From positions 558,001 through 622,000 of the forward strand of contig NZ_JAPMUA010000003.1 in NCBI RefSeq assembly GCF_029603155.1: a DNA stretch of 64,000 nt. The letters are read 5' to 3'. Shown in pieces: positions 42,872 to 52,015 of the stretch. The notes under the pieces are model-generated. The model worked only from the letters and a program-made list of their open reading frames with translations, had not been told where the DNA came from and searched no databases. The position numbers and the translations under genes were made by a program. Numbering within the stretch: the stretch's first letter is position 1; every line of letters starts with the position of its first letter. This DNA comes from Galbibacter pacificus (GTDB lineage: Bacteria; Bacteroidota; Bacteroidia; Flavobacteriales; Flavobacteriaceae).

Positions 42872-43735
42872 ATGAAAAAGAAGAAGAAATTTGGGCACAA
42901 AGCTGCACATAGGCCCAGTAAGCAACAAGAAGGCACTGTCCGTGCAAAAAAACATCTGGGTCAACATTTTTTAAAAGACGAAAATATAGCTCAAAAAATT
43001 GGAGATACATTAACACTGGCCAACTACAAACAAGTTTTGGAGATAGGCCCCGGGATGGGGGTGTTGACAAAATACCTGTTGAAAAAAAACATAGACGTAT
43101 ATGCAATGGATCTGGATACCGAGTCTATTGCTTATTTACAACAGAATTTTATGTTGGAGCATGCCGGTGCTGCAAATACTAAAAATGTTTTTAAAGTAAT
43201 AGAGGGTGACTTTTTAAAATACGATGTGTCCAAAATTTTTGGAAAAGAGGCATTTGCCATTACCGGGAATTTCCCTTATAATATATCATCGCAAATTGTT
43301 TTTAAAGCACTGGAACTTCGCGATCAGGTCCCAGAATTTACCGGGATGTTTCAAAAAGAAGTGGCCGAACGTATATGCGAAAAAAAAGGTAACAAAACCT
43401 ATGGCATACTTTCGGTATTGGTGCAGGCGTTTTACCGGGCAGAATATTTGTTTACCGTTTCCGCGGAAGTATTTAACCCACCGCCAAAAGTACAGTCGGG
43501 GGTTTTACGTTTATCAAGAAAGGAAGATTATACCCTGCCGTGCAACGAGAAACTGTTTTTTAGGGTAGTGAAAGCTGCATTTGGGCAAAGAAGAAAAACA
43601 TTGCGAAACAGTTTAAAAGCATTTAATCTGACCGATAATTTAAAAGAAGATATTATATTTGACCGACGACCGGAACAGATGAGTGTAGAAGACTTTATAG
43701 CACTTTCAGTTAGAATTGAAAAAGATATAACGTAA
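42872..43735 (+). CDS. rsmA: 16S rRNA dimethyladenosine transferase
   Basis: A 287-residue KsgA-type enzyme that dimethylates two adjacent adenosines in the 3' hairpin of 16S rRNA during 30S maturation. The SAM motif is LEIGPGMGVLTKYLL and the catalytic motif is NFPYNISS. The enzyme body starts at KKHLGQHFLKDENIA, preceded by a 26-residue basic tail from the ATG at 42872. Confidence 0.96.
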   Translation: MKKKKKFGHKAAHRPSKQQEGTVRAKKHLGQHFLKDENIAQKIGDTLTLANYKQVLEIGPGMGVLTKYLLKKNIDVYAMDLDTESIAYLQQNFMLEHAGAANTKNVFKVIEGDFLKYDVSKIFGKEAFAITGNFPYNISSQIVFKALELRDQVPEFTGMFQKEVAERICEKKGNKTYGILSVLVQAFYRAEYLFTVSAEVFNPPPKVQSGVLRLSRKEDYTLPCNEKLFFRVVKAAFGQRRKTLRNSLKAFNLTDNLKEDIIFDRRPEQMSVEDFIALSVRIEKDIT

Positions 43736-43792
43736 GTTGCGCAAGGGATATAGCGGATAGCCAGGCTTGTGCGCCCAAAAAGAAAAGTAAGT

Positions 43793-45148
43793 ATGGTTCC
43801 ATTTAAACTTAGCGACGAGCTTATCGAGCAAATAGAGCAACTCATTGAAACCAATGCGGATGCTACCCTATTGCATATGATGGAGGAATTTCATTATGCC
43901 GATGTTGCTGAGATTATCCACGAACTGAACCTGGACGAAGCTACGTATATTATTAAGCTGCTCGATAGTGAAAAAACTTCGGATGTACTTACAGAGCTGG
44001 ATGAAGATATAAGAGAGCAGGTTTTGGGCAATCTTTCGGCCAAGGAAATCGCAGAGGAGATTAGTGAACTGGATACTGATGATGCTGCCGATATTATTGC
44101 CGAGCTTCCGGAAGAGCGCGTTAATGAAATTATTGCCCAGATAGACGATAAGGAGCATGCCCGGGATATCGTGGAGCTTTTGCGTTACGACGAAAATTCT
44201 GCTGGTGGGCTAATGGCAAAGGAACTGGTAAAGGTTAATGAAAACTGGAATGTTCTTACCTGTGTCAAGGAAATGCGCCGCCAGGCCGAGAATGTTACCC
44301 GGGTGCATTCTATTTACGTGGTGGATAATGATGAAAAACTTAAGGGAAGGCTCTCCTTAAAAGATTTATTGACCACTTCTACCAAAGCCGAAATTAGCAG
44401 TGTGTACATACCAAAAGTAGACTATGTTACAGTAAATGACAAGGCCGAGGATGTGGCCCGCTTGATGTCGAAATACGATTTGGAGGCCATTCCGGTAATA
44501 GACGAACTTGGCAGATTGGTTGGGCGTATTACCATTGACGATATCGTGGACGTTATTAGGGAAGAAGCAGAAAAAGATTACCAGTTGGCAGCGGGTATTA
44601 CACAAGATGTGGAAGCCGATGACGGTATTTGGGAACTTACACGCGCTAGGCTCCCGTGGTTGCTCATCGGAATGTTGGGCGGTCTGGGTGCGGCCAGTAT
44701 TATAGGGAGCTTTCAGGGAGCTATGAATAAATTCCCGATTTTGTTGAGCTTTGTGCCGCTTATTCAGGCAACAGCCGGAAACATGGGCGTGCAATCGTCT
44801 GCAATTGTAGTGCAGGCCTTGGCCAACGATAGTATTCGGGGCGAACTTTTAAAACGTTTGGCGAAAGAGTTCATGTTGGGGCTTATTAACGGTATTGCCA
44901 TTGCCTTTGTAGTTTTAATTATAAGTCATTTTTTGTTTAAAACCCCTTATTTGGTTTCGGCTACCATTGGCGTTGCCTTAATTACCGTTATAATTATAGC
45001 CGCTATTATTGGTACCTTTGTGCCCATATTCCTTGATAAAAAGGGAATAGACCCGGCGGTTGCTACCGGGCCTTTTATAACCACCAGCAATGATGTATTT
45101 GGTATATTGATTTACTTTACCATTGCTAAGATTATTTTAGGGTTTTAA
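43793..45148 (+). CDS. mgtE: Magnesium transporter MgtE
   Basis: The ATG at 43793 (MVPFKLSDELIEQI) gives 451 residues; a GTG at 43769 would add eight. An N-terminal acidic helical domain (about 20-125) is followed by tandem CBS domains (about 130-255, with AEDVARLMSKYDLEAIPVID). Five C-terminal membrane helices (about 280-451) contain the QATAGNMGVQSSAIVVQALA pore region and the conserved SNDVFGILIYF. It is a Mg2+-gated channel. It follows rsmA, as in related genomes. Confidence 0.93.
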   Translation: MVPFKLSDELIEQIEQLIETNADATLLHMMEEFHYADVAEIIHELNLDEATYIIKLLDSEKTSDVLTELDEDIREQVLGNLSAKEIAEEISELDTDDAADIIAELPEERVNEIIAQIDDKEHARDIVELLRYDENSAGGLMAKELVKVNENWNVLTCVKEMRRQAENVTRVHSIYVVDNDEKLKGRLSLKDLLTTSTKAEISSVYIPKVDYVTVNDKAEDVARLMSKYDLEAIPVIDELGRLVGRITIDDIVDVIREEAEKDYQLAAGITQDVEADDGIWELTRARLPWLLIGMLGGLGAASIIGSFQGAMNKFPILLSFVPLIQATAGNMGVQSSAIVVQALANDSIRGELLKRLAKEFMLGLINGIAIAFVVLIISHFLFKTPYLVSATIGVALITVIIIAAIIGTFVPIFLDKKGIDPAVATGPFITTSNDVFGILIYFTIAKIILGF

Positions 45149-45360
45149 AAAATTTAACATTCTATCCCTAAAATAAATATTAAATCCTACGTTTTTTTAA
45201 TGATACAATCCCCTTAACGTATTTTTTGTGCATATAACACTTAAAAATATCTAGATAAATGTTAAATATTAATAAAAATATTCTCACATTTAGCGGCATA
45301 TATTATTTTTACGTAAAATTAAATCCTAAAAGGAGCGTTTAGGCTTCTTTAGGTTTTGAG

Positions 45361-45822
45361 ATGAAAGAAGAAAAAAGAATAAACATATCTACTAAGAAGC
45401 ATGTCAGGCAACTATATACTGTAAACAGTAACCTTAAAGAGGTATACAACGAATGTCAGTATTATATGTCGCATACCGAGTTAAAGGAATTTTACGAAAA
45501 GAGTTTTTTTTCTAAAAATAATTTTTCAAACAACCTATATTCTTATTTAAAGGTCAGGAACAAAGGTGTTCTTTTTATAACCGATTTAAAGACTTCCTAT
45601 TTTATAAGTTGCCTTACTTTTCAATTGATTTTTCAAAAGAACAAAATCAGGTTTTTGTTTAAAAAAGCTTTAAAACTGGAAGAGCGCAATTTTGAGCTCC
45701 TAAAAAAATTGCTTAAAACCAGTGTCCTGCCCGAGAGCCTTGTACCGATTCTTAAAAATCATCACGACAGTCAGGCAACACGAATTGCTGCCATTAAAAA
45801 AGTTTTAAAGGACCAACAATAA
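45361..45822 (+). CDS. Hypothetical 153-residue protein
   Basis: I recognise no family. The protein is basic and mainly helical (MKEEKRINISTKKHVRQLYT; LKLEERNFELLKKLLKT) without a signal peptide or membrane segment. It is preceded by about 210 bp of AT-rich DNA ending in repeated CCTAAA/TTTAGG blocks (about 45326-45354) that can fold into hairpins. It stands alone between mgtE and the dehydrogenase gene. Confidence 0.65.
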   Translation: MKEEKRINISTKKHVRQLYTVNSNLKEVYNECQYYMSHTELKEFYEKSFFSKNNFSNNLYSYLKVRNKGVLFITDLKTSYFISCLTFQLIFQKNKIRFLFKKALKLEERNFELLKKLLKTSVLPESLVPILKNHHDSQATRIAAIKKVLKDQQ

Positions 45823-45932
45823 AAAGTGGTTATGTTATGTAAACTACTGCGTCCAAAAGGCTTGGTTTTTTAATTTTCATAATACCTTTGCATAGCATTA
45901 TATTAATAATCGAACTCAGGTTAATAGCACAA

Positions 45933-46868
45933 ATGAATATTTTACACATCGATACAAACCATGAGCTTCTTATAGATCAATTAAACGAAGCGGGTTTTAC
46001 AAATGAAACGGATTATACTTCGTCTAAAGAGGAAATTGAAAAAAAGATACATCAATATGACGGGATGATAATCCGGAGCCGTTTCCCCATAGATGAAAAG
46101 TTTTTAAGAAAAGCCACTAATTTGAAATTTATAGGCCGTGTCGGGGCCGGGCTTGAAAATATTGATGCAGAAGTAGCCAAAGAACTCGGCATAAAACTGT
46201 TTAACGCTCCCGAAGGTAATAGAAATGCCGTGGGAGAGCAGGCATTGGGCATGCTCTTGTCTTTGTTCAATAACTTAAACCGTGCCGACAGGGAAGTACG
46301 CAACGGAATATGGAAAAGAGAAGAAAACAGAGGCTTGGAGCTAGAAGGTAAAACCGTGGGTATAATTGGTTATGGAAACATGGGGAAAGCTTTTGCAAAG
46401 AAGCTTAAAGGTTTTGATGTTGAAGTTGTTTGTTACGACATAGTTGGAGGTGTAGGTGATGATAATGCAAGGCAAGTTGGTATTTTGGAATTTAAAAAGA
46501 ACGCTGATATTGTAAGTTTGCATACCCCACAAACGCCGGAAACTTTAGAAATGGTCAATATGGAATTTATAAATAGTTTTCAGAAACCTTTTTGGCTTAT
46601 CAATACGGCCCGGGGTAAAAGCGTAGTAACCAAAGATATGGTAGCTGCATTGAAATCTGGAAAAATACTGGGTGCCGGACTGGATGTATTGGAATATGAA
46701 AAATCTTCTTTTGAGAATTTATTTACAGGAGAAATGCCTGATGCGTTTAAATATTTAATTCATGCCAGTAATGTATTGTTAACGCCACACATTGCGGGTT
46801 GGACCGTTGAGAGCAAAGAAAAATTGGCACAAACCATTGTTGATAAAATTAAGGAGAATTTTTCTTAA
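45933..46868 (+). CDS. D-2-hydroxyacid dehydrogenase (phosphoglycerate dehydrogenase-like)
   Basis: The ATG at 45933 (MNILHIDTNHELL) gives 311 residues; the ATG at 45888 adds an unlikely hydrophobic stretch. NAD-binding motif VGIIGYGNMGKAF, catalytic Arg in NTARGKSVV, Glu in LDVLEYE, and His in LTPHIAGWTVES. It could oxidise 3-phosphoglycerate for serine synthesis, but no ACT domain is present and serC is not adjacent, so the substrate stays open. Confidence 0.9.
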   Translation: MNILHIDTNHELLIDQLNEAGFTNETDYTSSKEEIEKKIHQYDGMIIRSRFPIDEKFLRKATNLKFIGRVGAGLENIDAEVAKELGIKLFNAPEGNRNAVGEQALGMLLSLFNNLNRADREVRNGIWKREENRGLELEGKTVGIIGYGNMGKAFAKKLKGFDVEVVCYDIVGGVGDDNARQVGILEFKKNADIVSLHTPQTPETLEMVNMEFINSFQKPFWLINTARGKSVVTKDMVAALKSGKILGAGLDVLEYEKSSFENLFTGEMPDAFKYLIHASNVLLTPHIAGWTVESKEKLAQTIVDKIKENFS

Positions 46869-46897
46869 CTTTATAAAGCATGTGTTAGGGTTAATGC

Positions 46898-47377
46898 ATG
46901 TCCATAAATTTTAAGGAAATGCAAATACAGGCAGCCACAGTCCAAGATTATATAAATGCCGTTCCGGTAGATAAGAGGGCTGCATTTAAAGAATTGCGCC
47001 GTGTTATACTAGATAATTTGCCCGAAGGGCTAGAAGAAACAATAAGTTATGGAATGATAGGCTATGTTGTTCCGCATAGTATATACCCAAATGGGTATCA
47101 TTGCAATCCAGATTTGCCGTTGCCTTTTATTAACATTGCATGCCAGAAAAATTTTATAGCGTTATACCACTCGGGGATTTATGCCAATAAAGATCTTTAC
47201 AACTGGTTTGTAAATGAGTATCCGTTATACACCAACGATAAGCTGGATATGGGAAAAAGTTGTGTCAGGTTCAAAAAAATAGACAGGATACCATTAAAAC
47301 TGGTTGTGGCACTATTAACTAAAATGACGGTAGCAGAGTGGATATCATTATATGAGGAAAATATAAAGCAAAAATGA
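46898..47377 (+). CDS. DUF1801 family protein
   Basis: A 159-residue soluble protein of the DUF1801/YdhG-like fold. Characteristic segments are VQDYINAVPVDKRAAFKELR, EETISYGMIGYVVP and the C-terminal MGKSCVRFKKIDRIPLKLV. Members are widespread and small; no firm function is known. It follows the dehydrogenase by 29 bp and may be co-transcribed. Confidence 0.83.
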   Translation: MSINFKEMQIQAATVQDYINAVPVDKRAAFKELRRVILDNLPEGLEETISYGMIGYVVPHSIYPNGYHCNPDLPLPFINIACQKNFIALYHSGIYANKDLYNWFVNEYPLYTNDKLDMGKSCVRFKKIDRIPLKLVVALLTKMTVAEWISLYEENIKQK

Positions 47378-47466
47378 AAATAGAAAAACCTTATATTTAG
47401 CTATTAATTTTATTATCAATCTTGCTTTTTTAGTAAATTAGCCAAACTAACCAATTTAAAAATACA

Positions 47467-47838
47467 ATGAGCGAAAACGAAAAAGATTTTGAAGGAAAAG
47501 CGAAACAATTTGCCAAAGAAACTTCAGATGAAGCCAAGAAAACAGCCAATGAATTTTCTGATGGCGTAAAAGATGCACTAAACCAAGACAATAAAAAAAT
47601 ATTGGCTGGTATTTTGGCTATTGTAGTGGGCGCCTTAGGAATCCATAAATTTATATTAGGCTACAACAAAGAAGGTATAATAATGCTTGCGGTAAGTATA
47701 GTACTAGGGGCTTTTACCTGCGGGGCCGGAGCCGGTTTGATGGGTATTGTTGGCCTGATTGAAGGGATTATCTATTTAACAAAGTCAGACGAAGAGTTTT
47801 ACAACACATACCAAGTGGGTAAAAAACCTTGGTTTTAA
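47467..47838 (+). CDS. TM2-domain membrane protein
   Basis: A 123-residue protein: a highly charged N-terminal 45 residues (EKDFEGKAKQFAKETSDEAKK), then two membrane helices of the TM2 type (ILAIVVGALGIHKFILGYNK and a glycine-rich second helix ending GIIYL), then a short tail. TM2 proteins are of unknown function in bacteria. A strong terminator follows. Confidence 0.87.
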   Translation: MSENEKDFEGKAKQFAKETSDEAKKTANEFSDGVKDALNQDNKKILAGILAIVVGALGIHKFILGYNKEGIIMLAVSIVLGAFTCGAGAGLMGIVGLIEGIIYLTKSDEEFYNTYQVGKKPWF

Positions 47839-47842
47839 CATA

Positions 47843-47876
47843 AAAAAGTGCCTGAATATCCATTTGGGCACTTTTT
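47843..47876. terminator. Terminator after the TM2 gene
   Basis: AAAAAGTGCC (47843-47852) and GGCACTTTTT (47867-47876) form a 10-bp stem with a T-run, directly after the TM2 stop. Confidence 0.88.
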
Positions 47877-47924
47877 CTGTATTCCCCTATTTACTATTAT
47901 TGCATAAAGAAGAAAAATAAAATC

Positions 47925-48236
47925 ATGGGGTTTACAAAAAAGTTGGCACATACATTAGAGCAGAATGAACTTTCCGTTATTTTCAAGGCTTTGGGTCATC
48001 CTGCCAGGATTTCCATTTTACAGTATATTAGCAACCATCCCAATTGTATATGCAACGATCTGGTTAGGGACATAGATTTGGCCCAAGCAACCATATCCCA
48101 GCATTTGGTCGAACTAAAGAAAGTTGACCTTATTCAGGGAAAGCATACAGGAAAAAAAACCTGTTATCACATCAATATCGATAAGCTATATGAAGTTAAA
48201 CAGTCGGTAGTTACTTTTTTTGATGAGACGCAGTGA
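47925..48236 (+). CDS. Stand-alone ArsR-family regulator
   Basis: A 103-residue winged-helix protein. Motif NCICNDL carries Cys41 and Cys43, and the helix-turn-helix is DLAQATISQHLVELKK. The sequence closely tracks the ars-operon ArsR at 16943-17272 in the first 75 residues but lacks its C-terminal CysCys. No metal gene is next to it, so its target lies elsewhere; arsenite or another thiophilic metal is plausible. It converges on the acyltransferase gene. Confidence 0.88.
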   Translation: MGFTKKLAHTLEQNELSVIFKALGHPARISILQYISNHPNCICNDLVRDIDLAQATISQHLVELKKVDLIQGKHTGKKTCYHINIDKLYEVKQSVVTFFDETQ

Positions 48237-48277
48237 TATATTTTCCATGGTTTGTTGTATTGCCCAAAACAGGCAAC

Positions 48278-50110
48278 CTATTCTAGCTCTTTTTCCCCTT
48301 CTTCGTTGTTTTGGTCGTCCATGAATTTTCGTTCCAGTTCTGCCTGAAATTCTTCCATAACAGGTTTTACGGTGCTTTCCGGAAGGTCGGCTATTTTTAT
48401 ATACATCAGTCCGTCCACAGAATTATTAAAAAGCGGGTCTACATTAAAGGCCACGACTTTGGCGTTCTGTTTGATGTATTTTTTAATAAGCACGGGCAAC
48501 CTGAGGTTGCCGGGCTCTACTTCGTCTATCATCCGGTCAAACTTGTTCAGGTCGGCTTCTGTTTCATCAAAAACAAACTCTTTATCGGCATCTTTGAGTT
48601 TTACCTTGAACTCTTTTTTCGGACTTATATATTGCGCTACATAGGGATCCCAATAATGAGATTTCATAAACTCTATCATCAGTGACTTAGAAAAGTTTGA
48701 AAATTGGTTGCTTATGCTCACGCCACCAATAAGGTATTTATGATTGGGATATCTAAGTGTAGTATGCACGATTCCTTTCCATAAAAGAAAAAGCGGCATG
48801 GGTTTTTGTTGGTAATCGCTTACAATAAATGCACGCCCCATTTCTATGGATTCGCTCATCATCTTGTACAGTTCGGGCTCAAACTTAAAGAGGTCCTGCA
48901 TATAAAAACCGTCAATGCCCCTTGTTTTAAATATTTCCGACCCCATTCCCATTCTGTATGCGCCTACAATAGCTTTGGCGTCGTCGTCCCATAAAAATAA
49001 GTGGTGGTAATATTCATCAAATTCATCAATATCAATAGCTTGATTGGTGCCTTCGCCAACTTCCCGAAAGGTAATTTCTCTCAACCTGCCAATTTCACGA
49101 AGGATATAAGGCATTTTTTTAGCTTTTGCGAGGAAGACTTCGTAGTTTTTACTTTGCAACAGGCGCAGGTCCAGCTCCCGAAGCTCGGTTACTTCACGGT
49201 CCATTAGTTTTTTGCTTACCGGGGTAATGATTTCTTTTGGCGATCGTGGGAACTTAAAGCTTGTGGGAACTTTGTCGAACAACCTTCCTTCTTCAAAAGC
49301 ATTGGAGAGCATGTAGGTTTTTCTTCTTAAAAACTCTGTAAATTCAGCTAGGTTATCATGCTCCTGTTGTGCTTCTACACTAATGGGCCGACCAATCCTT
49401 ACACGGATTACACGATTACGTTGCGTTAAAAGCTCCGAAGGTAATTTTGCCGTGCGTAGGGTATCGTTCATCTTGGAAAGCCGGTAGAACAATTTACTGT
49501 TCTTGGCATGAAAATATATGGGGACAACAGGTACCTCTGCCCTTTTTATAAGTTTCATGGCTGCCTCTTCCCAAGGACGGTCTACAATTAATTTTCCATC
49601 ACGGTATGTCGAAACTTCACCTGCGGGAAAAATGCCCAGCGGATGTCCATCACGTAAATGTTTTAGCGATTGTTTAAACCCTGTAATGCTGCTTTTGGCA
49701 TCCTTGTGTTCTTCGAAGGGATTTACGGGCATGATAAAAGGAACCAATGGTTTAATGCGGTGCAGTAAAAAATTGGCTATAATTTTATAGTCGGGACGCT
49801 GTTCAAGAAGCAGTTTTAAAAGTAAAATTCCGTCAATGCCACCTAGCGGGTGGTTTGAAATGGTAATATAGGCTCCGTCTTTTGGGAGCCTTTTAAAATC
49901 TTCTTGGGGAATCTCGAAATTAATTTCAAATTCTTCTAATATAGAATTTAAAAAATCAAGGTCGGATTTATCCTTGTGCTTGTCGTAAATTTTATTAAGT
50001 GCAGATATGTTGAGTATTTTCATGAGGGCCCAACCACTTAGTGTGCCTAAAAACCCATATTTATCTGCCTTAATTACTTGTGCAACTTCTTTTGCAGTAA
50101 CTAATCCCAT
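48278..50110 (-). CDS. Fused acyltransferase: PlsC domain plus GNAT-like domain (aminolipid synthesis)
   Basis: A 610-residue protein. The N-terminal PlsC-like domain has the H-x4-D motif (SNHPLGGIDG, about residue 81) and FPAGEVS. The C-terminal half (about 320-520) resembles hemolysin/ornithine-type N-acyltransferases (GRLREITFREVGEGT, LIGGVSISNQFS). This domain order is that of bifunctional OlsF-type enzymes, which N-acylate and then O-acylate an amino acid to form ornithine or glycine lipids. Substrate amino acid not determinable. Its TATATTTG promoter box is at 50137-50144. Confidence 0.85.
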   Translation of the reverse strand: MGLVTAKEVAQVIKADKYGFLGTLSGWALMKILNISALNKIYDKHKDKSDLDFLNSILEEFEINFEIPQEDFKRLPKDGAYITISNHPLGGIDGILLLKLLLEQRPDYKIIANFLLHRIKPLVPFIMPVNPFEEHKDAKSSITGFKQSLKHLRDGHPLGIFPAGEVSTYRDGKLIVDRPWEEAAMKLIKRAEVPVVPIYFHAKNSKLFYRLSKMNDTLRTAKLPSELLTQRNRVIRVRIGRPISVEAQQEHDNLAEFTEFLRRKTYMLSNAFEEGRLFDKVPTSFKFPRSPKEIITPVSKKLMDREVTELRELDLRLLQSKNYEVFLAKAKKMPYILREIGRLREITFREVGEGTNQAIDIDEFDEYYHHLFLWDDDAKAIVGAYRMGMGSEIFKTRGIDGFYMQDLFKFEPELYKMMSESIEMGRAFIVSDYQQKPMPLFLLWKGIVHTTLRYPNHKYLIGGVSISNQFSNFSKSLMIEFMKSHYWDPYVAQYISPKKEFKVKLKDADKEFVFDETEADLNKFDRMIDEVEPGNLRLPVLIKKYIKQNAKVVAFNVDPLFNNSVDGLMYIKIADLPESTVKPVMEEFQAELERKFMDDQNNEEGEKELE

Positions 50111-50136
50111 TTAAAACTGTATTGGTCTCATCAATA

Positions 50137-50144
50137 CAAATATA
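50137..50144 (-). promoter_or_regulatory. -7 box of the fused acyltransferase gene
   Basis: On the minus strand TATATTTG matches the consensus, 26 bp upstream of the start at 50110. Confidence 0.6.
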
Positions 50145-50168
50145 GAAAAACTAAACTTAGCCTTGGCT

Positions 50169-51419
50169 TTATTTTACTACCAACTGAACGGTTTCTTGAG
50201 TGCGCTGCTCTAATAGAACCTCTCTTCCGTTTTGTAATGAAGCAATTGCCTTTTCATTAAAATGACGTATGGTATAAAGCGATACATCTTCATAATGGGT
50301 TACTTTAAATTTAGACTTTAAGACCTTTAAAAGATCGTCAAGTTTGTTGAATTTATTATCAACGCAGACCGAAAAACTTATGGCCGAATTTTGAATGAGG
50401 TCTACCTTCATACGGTTGTCGTGAAACAGTTTAAATATCTCGCTGATGTTTTCTTCAACAATAAAAGAAAAGTCCAAAGAAGAAAGTCTCATTAAAATTT
50501 GGTCTTTTTTTACAATAAAGCACGGAATATTGGGGGAAATCCCTTTGCACTTCATTACCGCGGTACCCTCTTCGGTTGGGTTGACAAAAGATTTTACGTA
50601 CAATGGTATTTCTTTTCTTTGTAACGGTTGAAGGGTTTTGGGGTGAATTACCGAAGCCCCGTAAAAGGCAAGTTCTATGGCTTCCCGGTACGATATAGTG
50701 TTAAGAAGCTCGGCATTTTTAAAGTAGCGCGGGTCTGCATTTAGTACACCGGGTACATCTTTCCATATGGTTACCGAATCTGCATTGAGGCAATAAGCAA
50801 AGATAGCAGCGGTATAATCCGAGCCTTCTCTTCCTAAAGTAGTGGTGAAGTTGTTCTCGTCGCTGCCTAAAAAGCCCTGTGTAATGTTAAGGCTTTTTTC
50901 GTCTATTTTTTCTGAAATATTTTTTTGCGTCTGTTCCCAATTAACGGTTCCTTCCCTGTAATTGTCATTGGTTTTAATGTAATCTCTAACATCCAGCCAT
51001 TTATTTTTGATGCCCACTTCTTCAAAATAGGCACTAAGGATGGTAGTCGAGATCAATTCTCCATAACCTACTACTTGATCGTAGACAAAACTATATTTGG
51101 GAGATTTGTTCCAGGCCAAAAAGCCTTGAACCTGCTCTATAAGCCCTTTTACCTTTGCATAAATAGGATGCTTGGTATTGGGGAACAAATCGTTAAGAAT
51201 ATTATTGTGGTAGCTTATTATTTCTTCAAAAGCTGTATGGATTTCGGCTTTGTTTTCAAAGTAATTTTTTACAACTACTTCCATGGCATTGGTGGTCTTT
51301 CCCATAGCCGAAACCACCAACAAAGTATTTTCATGGCCAACGGCCTGTAATACGTTCACTACATTTTTTATGCTTTCGGCATCTTTAACCGATGCGCCTC
51401 CAAACTTAAAAATTCTCAT
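50169..51419 (-). CDS. lysC: Aspartate kinase
   Basis: A 416-residue monofunctional aspartokinase: KFGGASVKDAESIKN at the N-terminus, TLGREGSDYTAAI in the catalytic core, and a C-terminal ACT region (about 300-400) for allosteric control. It makes aspartyl phosphate, the entry to lysine, threonine and methionine synthesis. The start overlaps the upstream GNAT stop by one base (TAATG), so translation is coupled. Confidence 0.93.
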   Translation of the reverse strand: MRIFKFGGASVKDAESIKNVVNVLQAVGHENTLLVVSAMGKTTNAMEVVVKNYFENKAEIHTAFEEIISYHNNILNDLFPNTKHPIYAKVKGLIEQVQGFLAWNKSPKYSFVYDQVVGYGELISTTILSAYFEEVGIKNKWLDVRDYIKTNDNYREGTVNWEQTQKNISEKIDEKSLNITQGFLGSDENNFTTTLGREGSDYTAAIFAYCLNADSVTIWKDVPGVLNADPRYFKNAELLNTISYREAIELAFYGASVIHPKTLQPLQRKEIPLYVKSFVNPTEEGTAVMKCKGISPNIPCFIVKKDQILMRLSSLDFSFIVEENISEIFKLFHDNRMKVDLIQNSAISFSVCVDNKFNKLDDLLKVLKSKFKVTHYEDVSLYTIRHFNEKAIASLQNGREVLLEQRTQETVQLVVK

Positions 51420-51901
51420 TAATTATGTTTTGCTATAAAATTCTTAATTCCTTGCTCGTCCAATTGTACCGTGTCCCAGTCTCTTAGAATAACCGCACCG
51501 TTTTTTTTGTAAAATTCCACTGCCGGCGTGTTCCAGTCCAAAACAACCCATTCTATGCGTTTTACACCTTCTTTGTGGCCTTGTTTTATAACTTCAGCAA
51601 AGAGGGCGCTTCCTATTCCAGATCCTCTGGACGTGTGCCTAACTACAAGGTCTTCCAAATGGATGGTTTTTCCTTTCCAGGTAGAGTACCTTTGGTAAAA
51701 AAGGGCAATGCCGTCAATCTTTCCGTCCATTTCGGCCACAAAACATTTAAACAGCGGCCGGGGCCCAAAACCGTCAGCAATTAAATCTTCAACGGTAATC
51801 TCCACGGCATTGGATTCTTTTTCAAAATCTGCGAGTTCTTGGATAAGTTCCAGTACCTGCTTCATGTCTTTTTTTAGTGCTATTCTAATTGTATGCTTCA
51901 T
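51419..51901 (-). CDS. GNAT-family N-acetyltransferase
   Basis: A 160-residue protein with the GNAT acetyl-CoA loop VRHTSRGSGIGSALFAEVI and the VLDWNTPAVEFYKKNGA segment, typical of diamine or spermidine-type acetyltransferases. Substrate unknown. It leads a two-gene unit with lysC. Its promoter box TATATTTG is at 51910-51917, back to back with the fbp promoter. Confidence 0.9.
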   Translation of the reverse strand: MKHTIRIALKKDMKQVLELIQELADFEKESNAVEITVEDLIADGFGPRPLFKCFVAEMDGKIDGIALFYQRYSTWKGKTIHLEDLVVRHTSRGSGIGSALFAEVIKQGHKEGVKRIEWVVLDWNTPAVEFYKKNGAVILRDWDTVQLDEQGIKNFIAKHN

Positions 51902-51909
51902 GTGTGTTA

Positions 51910-51917
51910 CAAATATA
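51910..51917 (-). promoter_or_regulatory. -7 box of the GNAT-lysC unit
   Basis: On the minus strand TATATTTG lies 8 bp upstream of the start at 51901, giving a very short leader. Confidence 0.55.
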
Positions 51918-52015
51918 ACTTATAGTTATAAATATTTAAAAATGAAATTTAACGAAAACGTTGTAGTTTCACAAAAATGCCGATATTTGTGACTCAAAAA
52001 ACACAAAAAAATACC

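Noticed and set aside
45888..45932. Upstream start for the hydroxyacid dehydrogenase
   Set aside because: It adds 15 hydrophobic residues not expected in a soluble dehydrogenase; the ATG at 45933 starts directly with the first strand.
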